DNA of 64,000 nt from contig NZ_CP192511.1 in NCBI RefSeq assembly GCF_050613185.1, positions 496,001-560,000 of the forward strand, written 5' to 3'. The position numbers and the translations under genes were made by a program. The stretch is from Chelonobacter sp050613185 (lineage in GTDB: Bacteria; Pseudomonadota; Gammaproteobacteria; Enterobacterales; Pasteurellaceae). Shown piece after piece: positions 53,296 to 62,325 of the stretch (positions are counted from its first letter, which is position 1; every line of letters begins with the position of its first letter). The notes below the pieces were generated by a model, which saw only the letters and a list, made by a program, of their open reading frames with translations, made no database searches and was not told the origin of the DNA.

Positions 53296-54009
53296 ATGTC
53301 CAAAATACTCCTTGTTGATGACGATGTTGAACTCACTGAGCTGTTGGCTGAAGTACTAAAAATCGAGGGATTCGAAGTTGAGCAAGCCTATAATGGCGAA
53401 GAAGCGCTCAAGCTGCTTAATTTCAGCCATGATATTATCTTATTAGATATTATGATGCCGGTACTCAACGGCATCGAAACATTAAAACAAATCAGAAAAA
53501 ATTTCTCGACCCCGGTATTAATGCTGACTGCGCGCGGTGACGATATTGATCGCGTGCTGGGGTTAGAATTGGGCGCAGACGATTATTTGGCGAAACCGTT
53601 TAATGATCGCGAGTTGGTTGCGCGAATCAAAGCGATTTTGCGCCGCACCCAGAACCAATCCAACGCCTTGGGCTCAATCGTCAATGCCGACAAAGAAGAT
53701 AACAGGCAATTGGATTTCGGCGGCATTACCTTACATCCGGGCAGACAGCAAGCGCTGTATAACGATCGCGATTTGGATCTGACCGGCACCGAATTTGCCT
53801 TGTTGCAAATTTTAGTGAAAAATCCGGGACAAATTTTATCACGCGAATTGCTGAGTTTGGAAATTTTAGGCAAGCGCCTAACGCCGTTTGACCGCGCAAT
53901 TGATATGCATATCTCCAATTTGCGGAAAAAACTGCCGGAACGTGCCGATAACCTGCCATGGTTCAAAACATTACGTGGCAGAGGTTATCTGTTGGTCACC
54001 GAAAAATAG
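53296..54009 (+). CDS. cpxR: Response regulator CpxR
   Basis: CpxR is the OmpR-type transcription factor of the Cpx envelope-stress system. The 237-residue protein has the receiver domain with acidic pocket DDD (8-10), phosphorylated Asp51 in LLDIMMPVLNG and Lys100 in LAKPF. The C-terminal winged helix has LTGTEFALLQIL, GKRLTPFDRAIDMHISNLRKK and TLRGRGYLL, the last two near-identical to E. coli CpxR. It precedes cpxA by 64 bp, which hold a strong inverted repeat. A palindrome TTACC...GGTAA lies before the gene. Confidence 0.96.
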   Translation: MSKILLVDDDVELTELLAEVLKIEGFEVEQAYNGEEALKLLNFSHDIILLDIMMPVLNGIETLKQIRKNFSTPVLMLTARGDDIDRVLGLELGADDYLAKPFNDRELVARIKAILRRTQNQSNALGSIVNADKEDNRQLDFGGITLHPGRQQALYNDRDLDLTGTEFALLQILVKNPGQILSRELLSLEILGKRLTPFDRAIDMHISNLRKKLPERADNLPWFKTLRGRGYLLVTEK

Positions 54010-54022
54010 TGAATCCGCAGGC

Positions 54023-54061
54023 AACAAGTGATAGAGTGCGGTTTGTACTCTATCACTTGTT
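54023..54061. repeat. Perfect 15-bp inverted repeat between cpxR and cpxA
   Basis: AACAAGTGATAGAGT (54023-54037) and ACTCTATCACTTGTT (54047-54061) pair perfectly around a 9-base loop that holds a degenerate uptake signal (AGTGCGGTTT). The second arm is followed only by TCC, so it is not a classic terminator. It ends 12 bp before the cpxA ATG. Confidence 0.85.
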
Positions 54062-54073
54062 TCCAAGCTATTT

Positions 54074-55510
54074 ATGATGAAAATATTGCGTAAGTTTATC
54101 CGCCTTCTAAATTCAATTAATGTACAAATTTTCTTTTTATTTTGGTTAATTTGGTTGGCTTTTTTCGTATTGATGGGATTCGCCTTCTTTATTCCCACCA
54201 TGGATGCGCGCAATTACAGCGAACTTTCCGCGGATGAAGTCAACAATTATCAATTCGAAGTCATCAAACTGATCAAAAGCAACATTCTGCACGATCTGCA
54301 ATACCAAGAAAAAAAACTCACAAACGATCATTTTGATATTACGCTGCTGCCACGCAAACCGGTGCTCGTTAACCCGAATGACTATAACAAAATCATCGGT
54401 TATCTGGATTACAATGAAAGCAGCCAGTTATATCAATTTGTCAACCGCTCCAATAATCCGCTGGTTCCGCAAAAACGCCGTTTTTATAATCTCGACATTG
54501 TCGGACCGTTTATTTCGCCTTATCCGTTTACCGACAGCGAACCCTATCTGCTCTATTTCCTCGAATCGGTGGATCCGCAGCGGGAATTCGCCAATTTCTT
54601 CTTTGACCATCCGCTAATTATGCTGTTTTTGCTGATGGCAACCAGTACCCCGTTGCTGCTCGGTTTGATATTCAGTCTGACGCAACCGATCAAAGAGTTA
54701 CGCAGTGCCGCCAATGCCATTTCCACCGGGGATCTTGCGGTCAGACCGATTCTGGAAAAACAAGGCTCGTTAGAATTGCGCGAAGTAGGCAAAAGCTTTA
54801 ACCACATGGTCACCTCGCTGGAAGATATGATCAGTTCACAGCAACGGCTGTTGCTTGACGTTTCACACGAATTGCGCACCCCGCTGACCCGCTTACAACT
54901 GGCTGCGTCCCTATTGCGCCGCCGTCAGGGAGACAGTAATGAATTAGCCCGAATCGGCACGGAAACCGAACGAATGGAAAAAATGCTGAACCAACTATTA
55001 TCGTTGTCACGCCAGCATATGAATTCGCATATTAAGCATGAAGTTTTCAGTTTACCGTTTATTTGGGAAGAAGTGGTTGACGACGCCAAATTTGAAAGCC
55101 GTGAACGCAATTTCGACTTTAGCTTTCAGCAGAATATCCCGAATCCGGAAAATTATTTTATCAATGGTAACGAAGACGCCCTTGCCAGCGCCTTGGAAAA
55201 TATTATTCGTAACGCCTTTAAATATGCGCATAATCAAGTCCGACTGAGTTGTAATATCATTGATGGGGAACAACTGGAAATTATCGTCGATGATAACGGC
55301 GAAGGGGTGGCGGAACACGAATACCAACAGATTTTCCGCCCGTTTTACCGCACCGACCAAGCCCGTGCCCGCACGACCGGCGGCACCGGATTAGGCTTAT
55401 CGATCGTCGCCAATTCGGTGGAACGGCACAAAGGCACGGTCACCGCAAGCAAAAGCCCGCTCGGCGGGTTGCGCGTCACCATTCGGTTACCGCTTTGGTT
55501 TGAATCTTAG
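54074..55510 (+). CDS. cpxA: Sensor histidine kinase CpxA
   Basis: CpxA senses envelope stress and phosphorylates CpxR. The 478-residue protein has membrane segment 1 (about residues 16-40), a periplasmic domain (about 41-175), membrane segment 2 (PLIMLFLLMATSTPLLLGLIF), a HAMP linker, the H-box LLLDVSHELRTPLTRLQLA, N-box NIIRNAFKYA, G1 VDDNGEGVAEH and G2 TTGGTGLGLSIV. No strong ribosome-binding site precedes the ATG; the hairpin in the gap may affect access. It converges on fbaA across a shared terminator. Confidence 0.94.
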   Translation: MMKILRKFIRLLNSINVQIFFLFWLIWLAFFVLMGFAFFIPTMDARNYSELSADEVNNYQFEVIKLIKSNILHDLQYQEKKLTNDHFDITLLPRKPVLVNPNDYNKIIGYLDYNESSQLYQFVNRSNNPLVPQKRRFYNLDIVGPFISPYPFTDSEPYLLYFLESVDPQREFANFFFDHPLIMLFLLMATSTPLLLGLIFSLTQPIKELRSAANAISTGDLAVRPILEKQGSLELREVGKSFNHMVTSLEDMISSQQRLLLDVSHELRTPLTRLQLAASLLRRRQGDSNELARIGTETERMEKMLNQLLSLSRQHMNSHIKHEVFSLPFIWEEVVDDAKFESRERNFDFSFQQNIPNPENYFINGNEDALASALENIIRNAFKYAHNQVRLSCNIIDGEQLEIIVDDNGEGVAEHEYQQIFRPFYRTDQARARTTGGTGLGLSIVANSVERHKGTVTASKSPLGGLRVTIRLPLWFES

Positions 55511-55550
55511 CCATATTTATCCGAGCCGCCATCACCGGTTTCCAGCCACA

Positions 55551-55578
55551 AAAAAACACCGCCAAGGCGGTGTTTTTT
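55551..55578. terminator. Bidirectional terminator between cpxA and fbaA
   Basis: AAAAAACACCGCC (55551-55563) and GGCGGTGTTTTTT (55566-55578) form a perfect stem with T-runs on both strands. Confidence 0.92.
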
Positions 55579-55598
55579 ATCAAGTGCGGTTAGCGCGA

Positions 55599-56678
55599 TT
55601 ACAGCACATCACGGCAATTTAGATCATCAAAAGATTGTTCCAAGCGTTTGGACATGGATTCTTCCGATTTACGCAACCAAACGCGCGGATCGTAGTATTT
55701 TTTGTTTGGTGCGTCTTCGCCTTCAGGGTTACCTAATTGACCTTGCAGATAAGCTTCGTTGGCTTTGTAGAAGTTCAAAATCCCTTCCCACGCTGCCCAC
55801 TGGGTGTCGGTGTCGATGTTCATTTTCACTGCGCCGTAGCTGATCGCTTCGCGGATTTCTTCAGTGGAAGAACCGGAGCCGCCGTGGAATACGAAGTCTA
55901 ATGATTTCGCCGGCAAGTTGCGCTCTTTAGAAACGAACTCTTGTGACGCGCCTAAGATAGACGGTTTTAATTTCACGTTGCCCGGTTTGTAAACACCGTG
56001 CACGTTACCGAACGCCGCCGCAATGGTGAAGCGCGGACTGACCGGATATAATTGGTCGTAAACATACAACACTTCGGCAGGTTGGGTATAAAGTTTGGAC
56101 TCATCAACGCCGGAGTTATCCACGCCGTCCTCTTCGCCGCCGGTGATCCCGATTTCGATCTCTAAGGTCATGCCCATTTTTGACATCCGTGCCAAATATT
56201 CACGGCAGATTGCCATGTTTTCTTCCATTGGCTCTTCGGATAAATCAATCATGTGCGAAGAGAACAATGGTTTGCCGGTTTCGGCAAAGTGTTTTTCACC
56301 CGCGTCTAATAAGCCGTCAATCCAAGGCAACAATTTTTTCGCTGCGTGGTCGGTGTGCAGGATAACCGGCACGCCGTAGTGTTCCGCCATCTGATGTACG
56401 TGTTTGGCACCGGCAATCGCACCTAAAACATCCGGACGGGAACCGTCAGTCGGTTTCACGCCTTTACCGGCATAGAATTGCGCCCCGCCGTTGGAAAATT
56501 GCACGATAACAGGCGCTTTAACGCGTGCTGCGGTTTCCAATACTGCGTTTACAGAGTCGGTACCGACGCAGTTTACCGCCGGCAATGCAAAACCGTGTTC
56601 TTTGGCATAAGCAAAGATTTTTTGTACATCATCGCCGGTCACAACGCCCGGTTTTACAATATCTAATAATTTTGACAT
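55599..56678 (-). CDS. fbaA: Fructose-bisphosphate aldolase, class II
   Basis: FbaA is the zinc-dependent aldolase of glycolysis and gluconeogenesis. The 359-residue protein has the first zinc ligand region VILHTDHAAKKLLPW, EIGITGGEEDGVDNSG, the ligand His in AAFGNVHGVYKPGNV, FVFHGGSGSSTEEI and NIDTDTQWA. It lies 89 bp after pgk on the same strand, the pgk-fbaA order shared with E. coli and Haemophilus. Confidence 0.98.
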   Translation of the reverse strand: MSKLLDIVKPGVVTGDDVQKIFAYAKEHGFALPAVNCVGTDSVNAVLETAARVKAPVIVQFSNGGAQFYAGKGVKPTDGSRPDVLGAIAGAKHVHQMAEHYGVPVILHTDHAAKKLLPWIDGLLDAGEKHFAETGKPLFSSHMIDLSEEPMEENMAICREYLARMSKMGMTLEIEIGITGGEEDGVDNSGVDESKLYTQPAEVLYVYDQLYPVSPRFTIAAAFGNVHGVYKPGNVKLKPSILGASQEFVSKERNLPAKSLDFVFHGGSGSSTEEIREAISYGAVKMNIDTDTQWAAWEGILNFYKANEAYLQGQLGNPEGEDAPNKKYYDPRVWLRKSEESMSKRLEQSFDDLNCRDVL

Positions 56679-56767
56679 GGTAGATTTCCTATGTGTAAAC
56701 GAGAGCCGTAACGGCTCTCAAAGTTGATAAATCGGATTAATATAACAGACAGAATACAAAGTGCGGT

Positions 56768-57931
56768 TTATGCTTTCGCGCGTTCTTCTAAAATCGCAAC
56801 CGCCGGTAATACTTTGCCTTCAACGAACTCTAAGAAGGCGCCGCCGCCGGTTGAGATGTAAGAAATTTTGTCGGCAATACCGAACAGATCGATCGCCGCC
56901 AAAGTATCACCGCCGCCGGCAATCGAGAATGCGTCGCTGTCAGCAATCGCTTTTGCCACAATTTCAGTGCCTTTGCGGAAGTTCGGGAATTCGAACACGC
57001 CGACCGGACCGTTCCACAAAATGGTTTTGGCATTACGGATAATTTCAGCCAACACTTCTGCCGATGTATCGCCCAAATCTAGAATTTGCTCGTTATCTTG
57101 CACATCGGTCACGCTTTTTTCCACCGCTGCCGCCGTTTCAGAAAACTCGGTTGCGACACGGACATCACTCGGTAGTGGAATTTCAGAGGTTTGCAACAAA
57201 CGTTGCGCTTCGGGAATGAGATCCGCTTCATACAAGGATTTGCCCACATTCAAGCCCTGAGCGGCAACGAAAGTATTAGAAATACCGCCACCGACGATTA
57301 ATTGGTCGGCAATTTTAGACAGTGAATCCAACACGGTTAATTTGGTTGATACTTTCGAACCGCCAACAATCGCCACCATTGGGCGCGCAGGGGTTTTCAA
57401 GGCTTTCCCCAATGCGTCCAATTCATTGGCTAACAACGGGCCGGCACAAGCGATCGGGGCAAATTTTGCCACGCCGTGGGTTGAACCTTGCGCGCGGTGT
57501 GCGGTGCCGAATGCATCCATCACGAATACATCACACAGTGCGGCATATTTTCGGGCAAGTTCATCTTCATTTTTCTTTTCGCCTTTGTTGAAGCGCACAT
57601 TTTCCAACACCACCAATTCATTGGCAGCCACATCAACGCCGTCCAAGTAATCTTTCACCAAACGCACCGGTACATCTAATGCCGCATTCAAATAATCAAC
57701 TACCGGCTGCAGCGAATATTCCGCATTGTATTCGCCTTCCGTCGGACGACCGAAGTGAGAAGTCACCATGACTTTCGCACCTTGCTTCAACGCCAGCTCA
57801 ATCGTCGGAATCGACGCTTTGATACGGGCATCGGAAGTGACTTTACCGTCTTTAACAGGCACATTTAAATCGGAACGAATCAGAACACGTTTGCCTGCCA
57901 AATCCAAGTCGGTCATTTTAATTACTGACAT
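56768..57931 (-). CDS. pgk: Phosphoglycerate kinase
   Basis: Pgk transfers phosphate between 1,3-bisphosphoglycerate and ADP. The 387-residue monomer has RVLIRSDLNVPVKDG, TSHFGRPTEGEYN, VLENVRFNKGEKKN, DAFGTAHRAQGSTHG, VGGSKVSTKLTVL, LWNGPVGVFEFPNF and the nucleotide loop AGGGDTLAAI. It is transcribed ahead of fbaA. epd, which precedes pgk in E. coli, is absent. Confidence 0.98.
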   Translation of the reverse strand: MSVIKMTDLDLAGKRVLIRSDLNVPVKDGKVTSDARIKASIPTIELALKQGAKVMVTSHFGRPTEGEYNAEYSLQPVVDYLNAALDVPVRLVKDYLDGVDVAANELVVLENVRFNKGEKKNEDELARKYAALCDVFVMDAFGTAHRAQGSTHGVAKFAPIACAGPLLANELDALGKALKTPARPMVAIVGGSKVSTKLTVLDSLSKIADQLIVGGGISNTFVAAQGLNVGKSLYEADLIPEAQRLLQTSEIPLPSDVRVATEFSETAAAVEKSVTDVQDNEQILDLGDTSAEVLAEIIRNAKTILWNGPVGVFEFPNFRKGTEIVAKAIADSDAFSIAGGGDTLAAIDLFGIADKISYISTGGGAFLEFVEGKVLPAVAILEERAKA

Positions 57932-57989
57932 AATAAATCCTCTTGTTTTAGTTAATTAATGAATACTTATCCTATAACGCCTAGAGTTG

Positions 57990-57995
57990 ATTATA
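57990..57995 (-). promoter_or_regulatory. Candidate pgk promoter -10
   Basis: TATAAT on the minus strand has TGT directly ahead (extended -10) and lies about 60 bp before the pgk ATG. A weak -35 (TTGTGG) lies 16 bp further upstream. Confidence 0.5.
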
Positions 57996-58182
57996 ACAAT
58001 TTAATCACTCTCCACAATGCAAAATTTTATTCTGTGAAATAATACCCGATTATACTTCGAAAACGGCGCCATACCAGGCTCCGATTACATTTTCCTGCAA
58101 TTCAAAACGAATTGTAACAGTTCGATCACCTTTCTGTTGCAACTGTGGTACTTTCAGCCTCAAATTCTTAAAATTGACGGCA

Positions 58183-58878
58183 TTAGAATTGGATTTTCGG
58201 GCAGTTAATCACCGTCCAATCCAAGCTATAACAAATTTGCAGTTCATCGCGTCCGCTGCCTAAATATTTGCCTGCCAAGTGCGGGTTGTTTTTGCGCAAC
58301 CAGGTAAACAAATCCGCCCTTTTCAATTCATAATCCGGTAATTTCAGCGTCAAGAACAGTTGCCGCTGCTTATCAAAATAACTTTTCGCATCGGCAAAAG
58401 CACAGGCGCCGTGTTTTTCCCACTGCCCTTGCAATAAGCGCAAACTCGGTGAATGCGGCAAATATTGTTCCAATAACGTCACGTCCAACGGTGCCAAATC
58501 CCCTTGGCAAAAGCGGGGGTGATCGGTCACACGACGCGCGGTGGCGCTCTGCGGCCATAAGCCATGAATCACCCAGCCGAATTTTTGTACGCCGTCGCAT
58601 TGATAAGCCGCCTCTTTGGGAATCGCCCCGGCATGGTTGGCGCGTTGGTTGTGGCAATAGCCGGGCGACCAAGAGAGTACCAACGCATAGTAGCCGGTTT
58701 TGGCGGTTTTATTTTGTCCGATAGGATCCCGTTGCATGGAAACGTCATAATCGGTTTCCAACACTGCGTCAATCGACGATTTTTGCCGATAAGACACATA
58801 CAAGGCACTTAAAATCAAGCCGAAAAACAGGACGACAAACAGGGCGAGTTGTGAGATTTTGCTTGAATTGAGCTGCAT
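58183..58878 (-). CDS. rna: Ribonuclease I (T2 family)
   Basis: This 231-residue T2-type ribonuclease cuts RNA without base specificity in the periplasm. An N-terminal hydrophobic segment (LALFVVLFFGLILSALYVSY) acts as signal or anchor. The two catalytic sites are CAS1 GWVIHGLWPQ and CAS2 GQWEKHGACAF, both with their His residues. Cys residues around WSPGYCHN, AAYQCDG, RFCQG and the C-terminus should form disulfides. It is a single gene, divergent from the ferredoxin gene. Confidence 0.92.
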   Translation of the reverse strand: MQLNSSKISQLALFVVLFFGLILSALYVSYRQKSSIDAVLETDYDVSMQRDPIGQNKTAKTGYYALVLSWSPGYCHNQRANHAGAIPKEAAYQCDGVQKFGWVIHGLWPQSATARRVTDHPRFCQGDLAPLDVTLLEQYLPHSPSLRLLQGQWEKHGACAFADAKSYFDKQRQLFLTLKLPDYELKRADLFTWLRKNNPHLAGKYLGSGRDELQICYSLDWTVINCPKIQF

Positions 58879-58988
58879 ACTTTTCTATTTTCACTAAAAT
58901 TAAACAATGGATTGTTGGTTTTTTCAACGCATTTGATTATAATCGTCCGCCTTTTAACGGCGTGGACGACTTTGAGAGAATACCACTT

Positions 58989-59249
58989 ATGGCACTGCTG
59001 ATCACCGAAAAATGCACCAATTGCGATATGTGCGAACCTGAATGCCCGAATCAGGCTATCAGCATGGGCGAGGAAATCTACGTAATTGATCCCGCCCTGT
59101 GTACCGAATGCGTCGGGCATTACGAAACGCCGACCTGTCAGAAAGTCTGCCCGATTAATAACTGTATCATCACCGATCCCGATCATCTCGAGAGCGATGA
59201 TGTATTATGGGAACGCTTTGCGCTGCTGCACCACGCAGATAAATTATAA
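58989..59249 (+). CDS. yfhL: YfhL-family 2[4Fe-4S] ferredoxin
   Basis: This 86-residue ferredoxin has the first cluster motif CTNCDMCEPECPN and the second CTECVGHYETPTCQKVCP, with the six-residue insert between the second and third Cys of that cluster typical of the Alvin/YfhL group. It is about 75% alike E. coli YfhL by eye. The start is ATG 58989 with GAGAG upstream. Its stop codon directly abuts the stop codon of the converging methyltransferase gene. The electron partner is unknown. Confidence 0.93.
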   Translation: MALLITEKCTNCDMCEPECPNQAISMGEEIYVIDPALCTECVGHYETPTCQKVCPINNCIITDPDHLESDDVLWERFALLHHADKL

Positions 59250-60458
59250 TTAACGGAAATACCAGCGCGACAACAAAATACCGGCGTTGACCGCCACATT
59301 TAAACCGCTGGTTAACGGATTTTCAAACGACAGCACCACATTATGATCCGCCAGCGGATTATTTTCCGCCGACACGGTTTCACGCAGCACCAATGCCACT
59401 TTATCACCTAATACCAATTTATTCAGGGCTTCAGCCTGCTTGTTTGCCGTCAAAGCAAGCACTTGATAACCCGCGCTTTTCAGTTGTTGAATGGCGAGCT
59501 CGGTATTATGGCTTTCCAGCGCATAAATCTGTTCCATACCGCCCTCGGCAACCCGTGCCGCCGCCGCAGAATAGAGCTGATCCGCACTTTCGCACACAAT
59601 GCCTTTCACGCCGTAATAGGCGGCGGTACGAATCACGCCGCCGATATTATGCGCATTGTTCAGCCCGTCTAACAACAACACGCAATCTTGCCGTTTTTCG
59701 CTTTTGAGATAACCGTCCAGCGTCATCGGCGTGGCTTTTTTCACCAATAAACAGATACCGCCGTGATGTTCACTGCCGCTCACCAATTCCAACTCATCAT
59801 TCTCGACAATATGATAGGCTTTTTTCTGAGTCGCCAAATAGCTGGTGAGTTTGCCGATACGGTGGCTGGTGTCGATATTCGCCCACAAACGTACAATGCT
59901 GTCAGGGCGTTGCCGGAACACCGCGATACACGCCGCTTCGCCGTAAATTTTCATTTCCTCGTTGCGATTTTTACGGATTTTTTCCGGTGCACGCGGCGAC
60001 AGAGGTCCGGTTTTTTTCTCGCCTTTGACTTCGCCTTTAATCATCACTTTGACATTGCCGCTGGTATTCTTACCGGCTTTGGTGGCGTTTAATTCGCGCT
60101 CGCCCCACACATACGCCGGCGCGGTATTGTCTTGATTTTCACGGCTTGGGCGTGCCGCGCGCGGCTTGCGATCATCGCGTCGCTCGTCATTGCGTTCAAA
60201 TCCGCCTTTGCGACGATCGGCGCGCGCCGAACGTTCAAAAGTGCGGTTTTCGCCGAAACCACGCCCTTTTTTGTCATTTCTCTCATTTCTGTCGCTTCTG
60301 TCGTTGCGGGGATTTCTCTCGCTGCGCGCGTTACGATCATCATCGCCGCTTCTGCCTTGCCGTTTGCGATCTGATGTGCCTTTTATGCCTTTGTCGGAAA
60401 AACGGTTACTGGACGAAGGTTGCTGAAATGCCGGTTTACGGCTGGATTTGTCGTTCAT
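59250..60458 (-). CDS. yfiF: SpoU/TrmH-family RNA methyltransferase (YfiF-like)
   Basis: This 402-residue protein probably 2'-O-methylates tRNA or rRNA with S-adenosylmethionine through a knotted SPOUT fold. The C-terminal half has the substrate-binding domain (MKIYGEAACIAVFRQRP) and SPOUT motifs LLLDGLNNAHNIGGVIRTAAYYG, KVALVLRETV and SFENPLTSGLNVAVNAGILL. The first 110 residues are low-complexity Arg/Asp/Asn/Lys (NDRSDRNERNDKKGRG), probably disordered and RNA-binding. Its 3' end abuts the ferredoxin gene with no spacer. The target RNA is unknown. Confidence 0.87.
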   Translation of the reverse strand: MNDKSSRKPAFQQPSSSNRFSDKGIKGTSDRKRQGRSGDDDRNARSERNPRNDRSDRNERNDKKGRGFGENRTFERSARADRRKGGFERNDERRDDRKPRAARPSRENQDNTAPAYVWGERELNATKAGKNTSGNVKVMIKGEVKGEKKTGPLSPRAPEKIRKNRNEEMKIYGEAACIAVFRQRPDSIVRLWANIDTSHRIGKLTSYLATQKKAYHIVENDELELVSGSEHHGGICLLVKKATPMTLDGYLKSEKRQDCVLLLDGLNNAHNIGGVIRTAAYYGVKGIVCESADQLYSAAAARVAEGGMEQIYALESHNTELAIQQLKSAGYQVLALTANKQAEALNKLVLGDKVALVLRETVSAENNPLADHNVVLSFENPLTSGLNVAVNAGILLSRWYFR

Positions 60459-60719
60459 TGAAGTGCCTATAAAATTGATGATGAAGTGGATTTCTGATGT
60501 CGAAAGCCGGTGTCGAAATCGGGGCGAAACATAGAAATGTGATCTGCTGCCGATTATAGCAAATTTTCTGCCGATTTAATCAAACTTCTGGGAAAATCCT
60601 GTTCAAAGGCGAACAACGCAGGTAAACTAAATCACTTTACTAGGATTTTTCACGTTTAGCGCCGGATTGCGCCGACACGATCCTACATGATTCGATTTCT
60701 TTGTTATATGTTGCTAACT

Positions 60720-62087
60720 ATGCTGAATTCTAAATATTATCAGTCGCTCAATCAGTTACAATCGCTGCCGTTTTTGCCGCTACAGGCGGAAAACGTGGAA
60801 ATTCTCTATTCCGCGGCCGACTATAAACAACAATTCATTCAACTGATTCGAACGGCAAAAAAACGTATCTATATTACCGCACTTTACTGGCAGAATGACG
60901 AAGCCGGGCACGAAATGCTGCACGAACTATACCAAGCCAAACAACGCAATCCCGCGCTGGATGTGCAGGTGTTTGTCGATTTCCACCGCGCACAGCGCGG
61001 CTTATTAGGCGCGGAAAATAAGCAAACCAATGCCGAATGGTATGCCGAACAGCGGCAAAAATACGCCCTAGATCCCGAAAATGATATCGCCATTTACGGC
61101 GTGCCGATCAATACGCGCGAACTGTTCGGCGTGCTGCATATCAAAGGTTCGGTATTTGACGACACCGTGCTTTACAGCGGCGCCAGCATTAACAACGTGT
61201 ATCTGCACCAACAGGATAAATACCGTTATGACCGCTATCAAAAAATTACCCATCCGGCATTAGCCGACAGTTTTGTCGAGCTGTTACAACAACATATTTA
61301 CGATGAAAGTGCGGTACAGCGTCTGGATCAAACGGTACGCAAAGATAAAAGCATCCGCCCGCAATTGCGCCAATACCGCAAAAAGCTGAGTCAGTCCGTT
61401 GCTTATCAACTGACGGATTCACAACCGTTTGCAGCTGATCAATTACTGATCACCCCAATTTTCGGTCTTGCCAACGGCAATCCGCTAAACGGCGTGATCG
61501 AATCATTGTTTGCGGTTGTACGGCAAAAATTGACGATTTGCACGCCTTATTTTAATTTTCCACGCAGCTTACGCCTGCAATTAGGGCAATTATTAAAAGA
61601 AGGCAAACAGGTGGAAATCATCGTCGGCGACAAAACCGCCAATGATTTCTATTCACCACCGGATAAGCCGTTTACCATGTCGGCGGCACTGCCTTATCTG
61701 TATGAAATGAACCTGCGCAACTTCTGCAAAAAGCACCACAAGATGATCAGCAATGGGCTGCTCAGCGTGCGTTTGTGGCAAGACGGCGATAATTCTTACC
61801 ACCTCAAAGGCGTGTGGGTCGACGACCAATATATTTTATTAACCGGCAACAACCTCAATCCGCGCGCTTGGCGCTTGGACGCAGAAAACGGTTTGCTGAT
61901 CTCGGATCCCAAACAGCAACTGCAACCGCAACTGCAAAAAGAACTGAACACCATTCGCCAGCACACCGGCATGATTCACCACTACCGTGCCTTGGAAAGG
62001 CTGCAAGATTATCCTAGTGAGGTAAAAAAACTGCTCAACCGTTTCCGACGGGTGCAGGCGGATAAGATTGTCAAATTAATTCTGTAA
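60720..62087 (+). CDS. pssA: CDP-diacylglycerol-serine O-phosphatidyltransferase
   Basis: PssA makes phosphatidylserine from CDP-diacylglycerol and serine, the route to phosphatidylethanolamine. The 455-residue phospholipase-D-type enzyme has two HKD motifs: VLHIKGSVFDDTVLYSGASINN and YHLKGVWVDDQYILLTGNNLNPRAW. VGDKTANDFYSPPDKPF and ALPYLYEMNLR also match. I start at ATG 60720 (MLNSKYYQ), which gives the family length; an ATG at 60687 would add 11 hydrophobic residues. The 260-bp gap upstream, divergent from yfiF, shows no clear feature. Confidence 0.94.
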   Translation: MLNSKYYQSLNQLQSLPFLPLQAENVEILYSAADYKQQFIQLIRTAKKRIYITALYWQNDEAGHEMLHELYQAKQRNPALDVQVFVDFHRAQRGLLGAENKQTNAEWYAEQRQKYALDPENDIAIYGVPINTRELFGVLHIKGSVFDDTVLYSGASINNVYLHQQDKYRYDRYQKITHPALADSFVELLQQHIYDESAVQRLDQTVRKDKSIRPQLRQYRKKLSQSVAYQLTDSQPFAADQLLITPIFGLANGNPLNGVIESLFAVVRQKLTICTPYFNFPRSLRLQLGQLLKEGKQVEIIVGDKTANDFYSPPDKPFTMSAALPYLYEMNLRNFCKKHHKMISNGLLSVRLWQDGDNSYHLKGVWVDDQYILLTGNNLNPRAWRLDAENGLLISDPKQQLQPQLQKELNTIRQHTGMIHHYRALERLQDYPSEVKKLLNRFRRVQADKIVKLIL

Positions 62088-62253
62088 TTTTAATTTCGCG
62101 TTCCCATAAGACAGGCGGATTTATGTTCCGCCTGCGTCAAAATATTTTGTGATCCCTCTCGCATCCTTTATTTTTTTCACGTGACAATTTTTAAATTTCA
62201 TGAATACTTCATTTTGATTTCGACTAATTTTCACAATTTACGGGGAAATTAAA

Positions 62254-62325
62254 ATGAAGTTCTTAAATCTAACCTTACACACTTGGTTTAATCAAGACCA
62301 CAAACTTGCCTATCCATTCCCATAA
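62254..62325 (+). CDS. tnaC: Tryptophanase leader peptide TnaC
   Basis: This 23-codon ORF has a GGGGA ribosome-binding site. It encodes WFNQDHK (residues 11-17) and ends in Pro before TAA. In E. coli, TnaC carries WFNIDNK and a terminal Pro; nascent TnaC binds free tryptophan in the ribosome tunnel, blocks release and so prevents Rho from ending transcription before tnaA. The critical Trp, Asp and last Pro are all present here, with a gap of four residues between Lys and the first Pro. It is too short for ordinary gene calling but strongly supported by position 147 bp before tnaA. Confidence 0.88.
   Translation: MKFLNLTLHTWFNQDHKLAYPFP

Noticed and set aside
62226..62241. CRP site upstream of tnaC (...TTTTCACAA)
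   Set aside because: Only one half-site (TCACA) matches, and it lies about 15-20 bp before the tnaC ATG, too close to act as an activator site.
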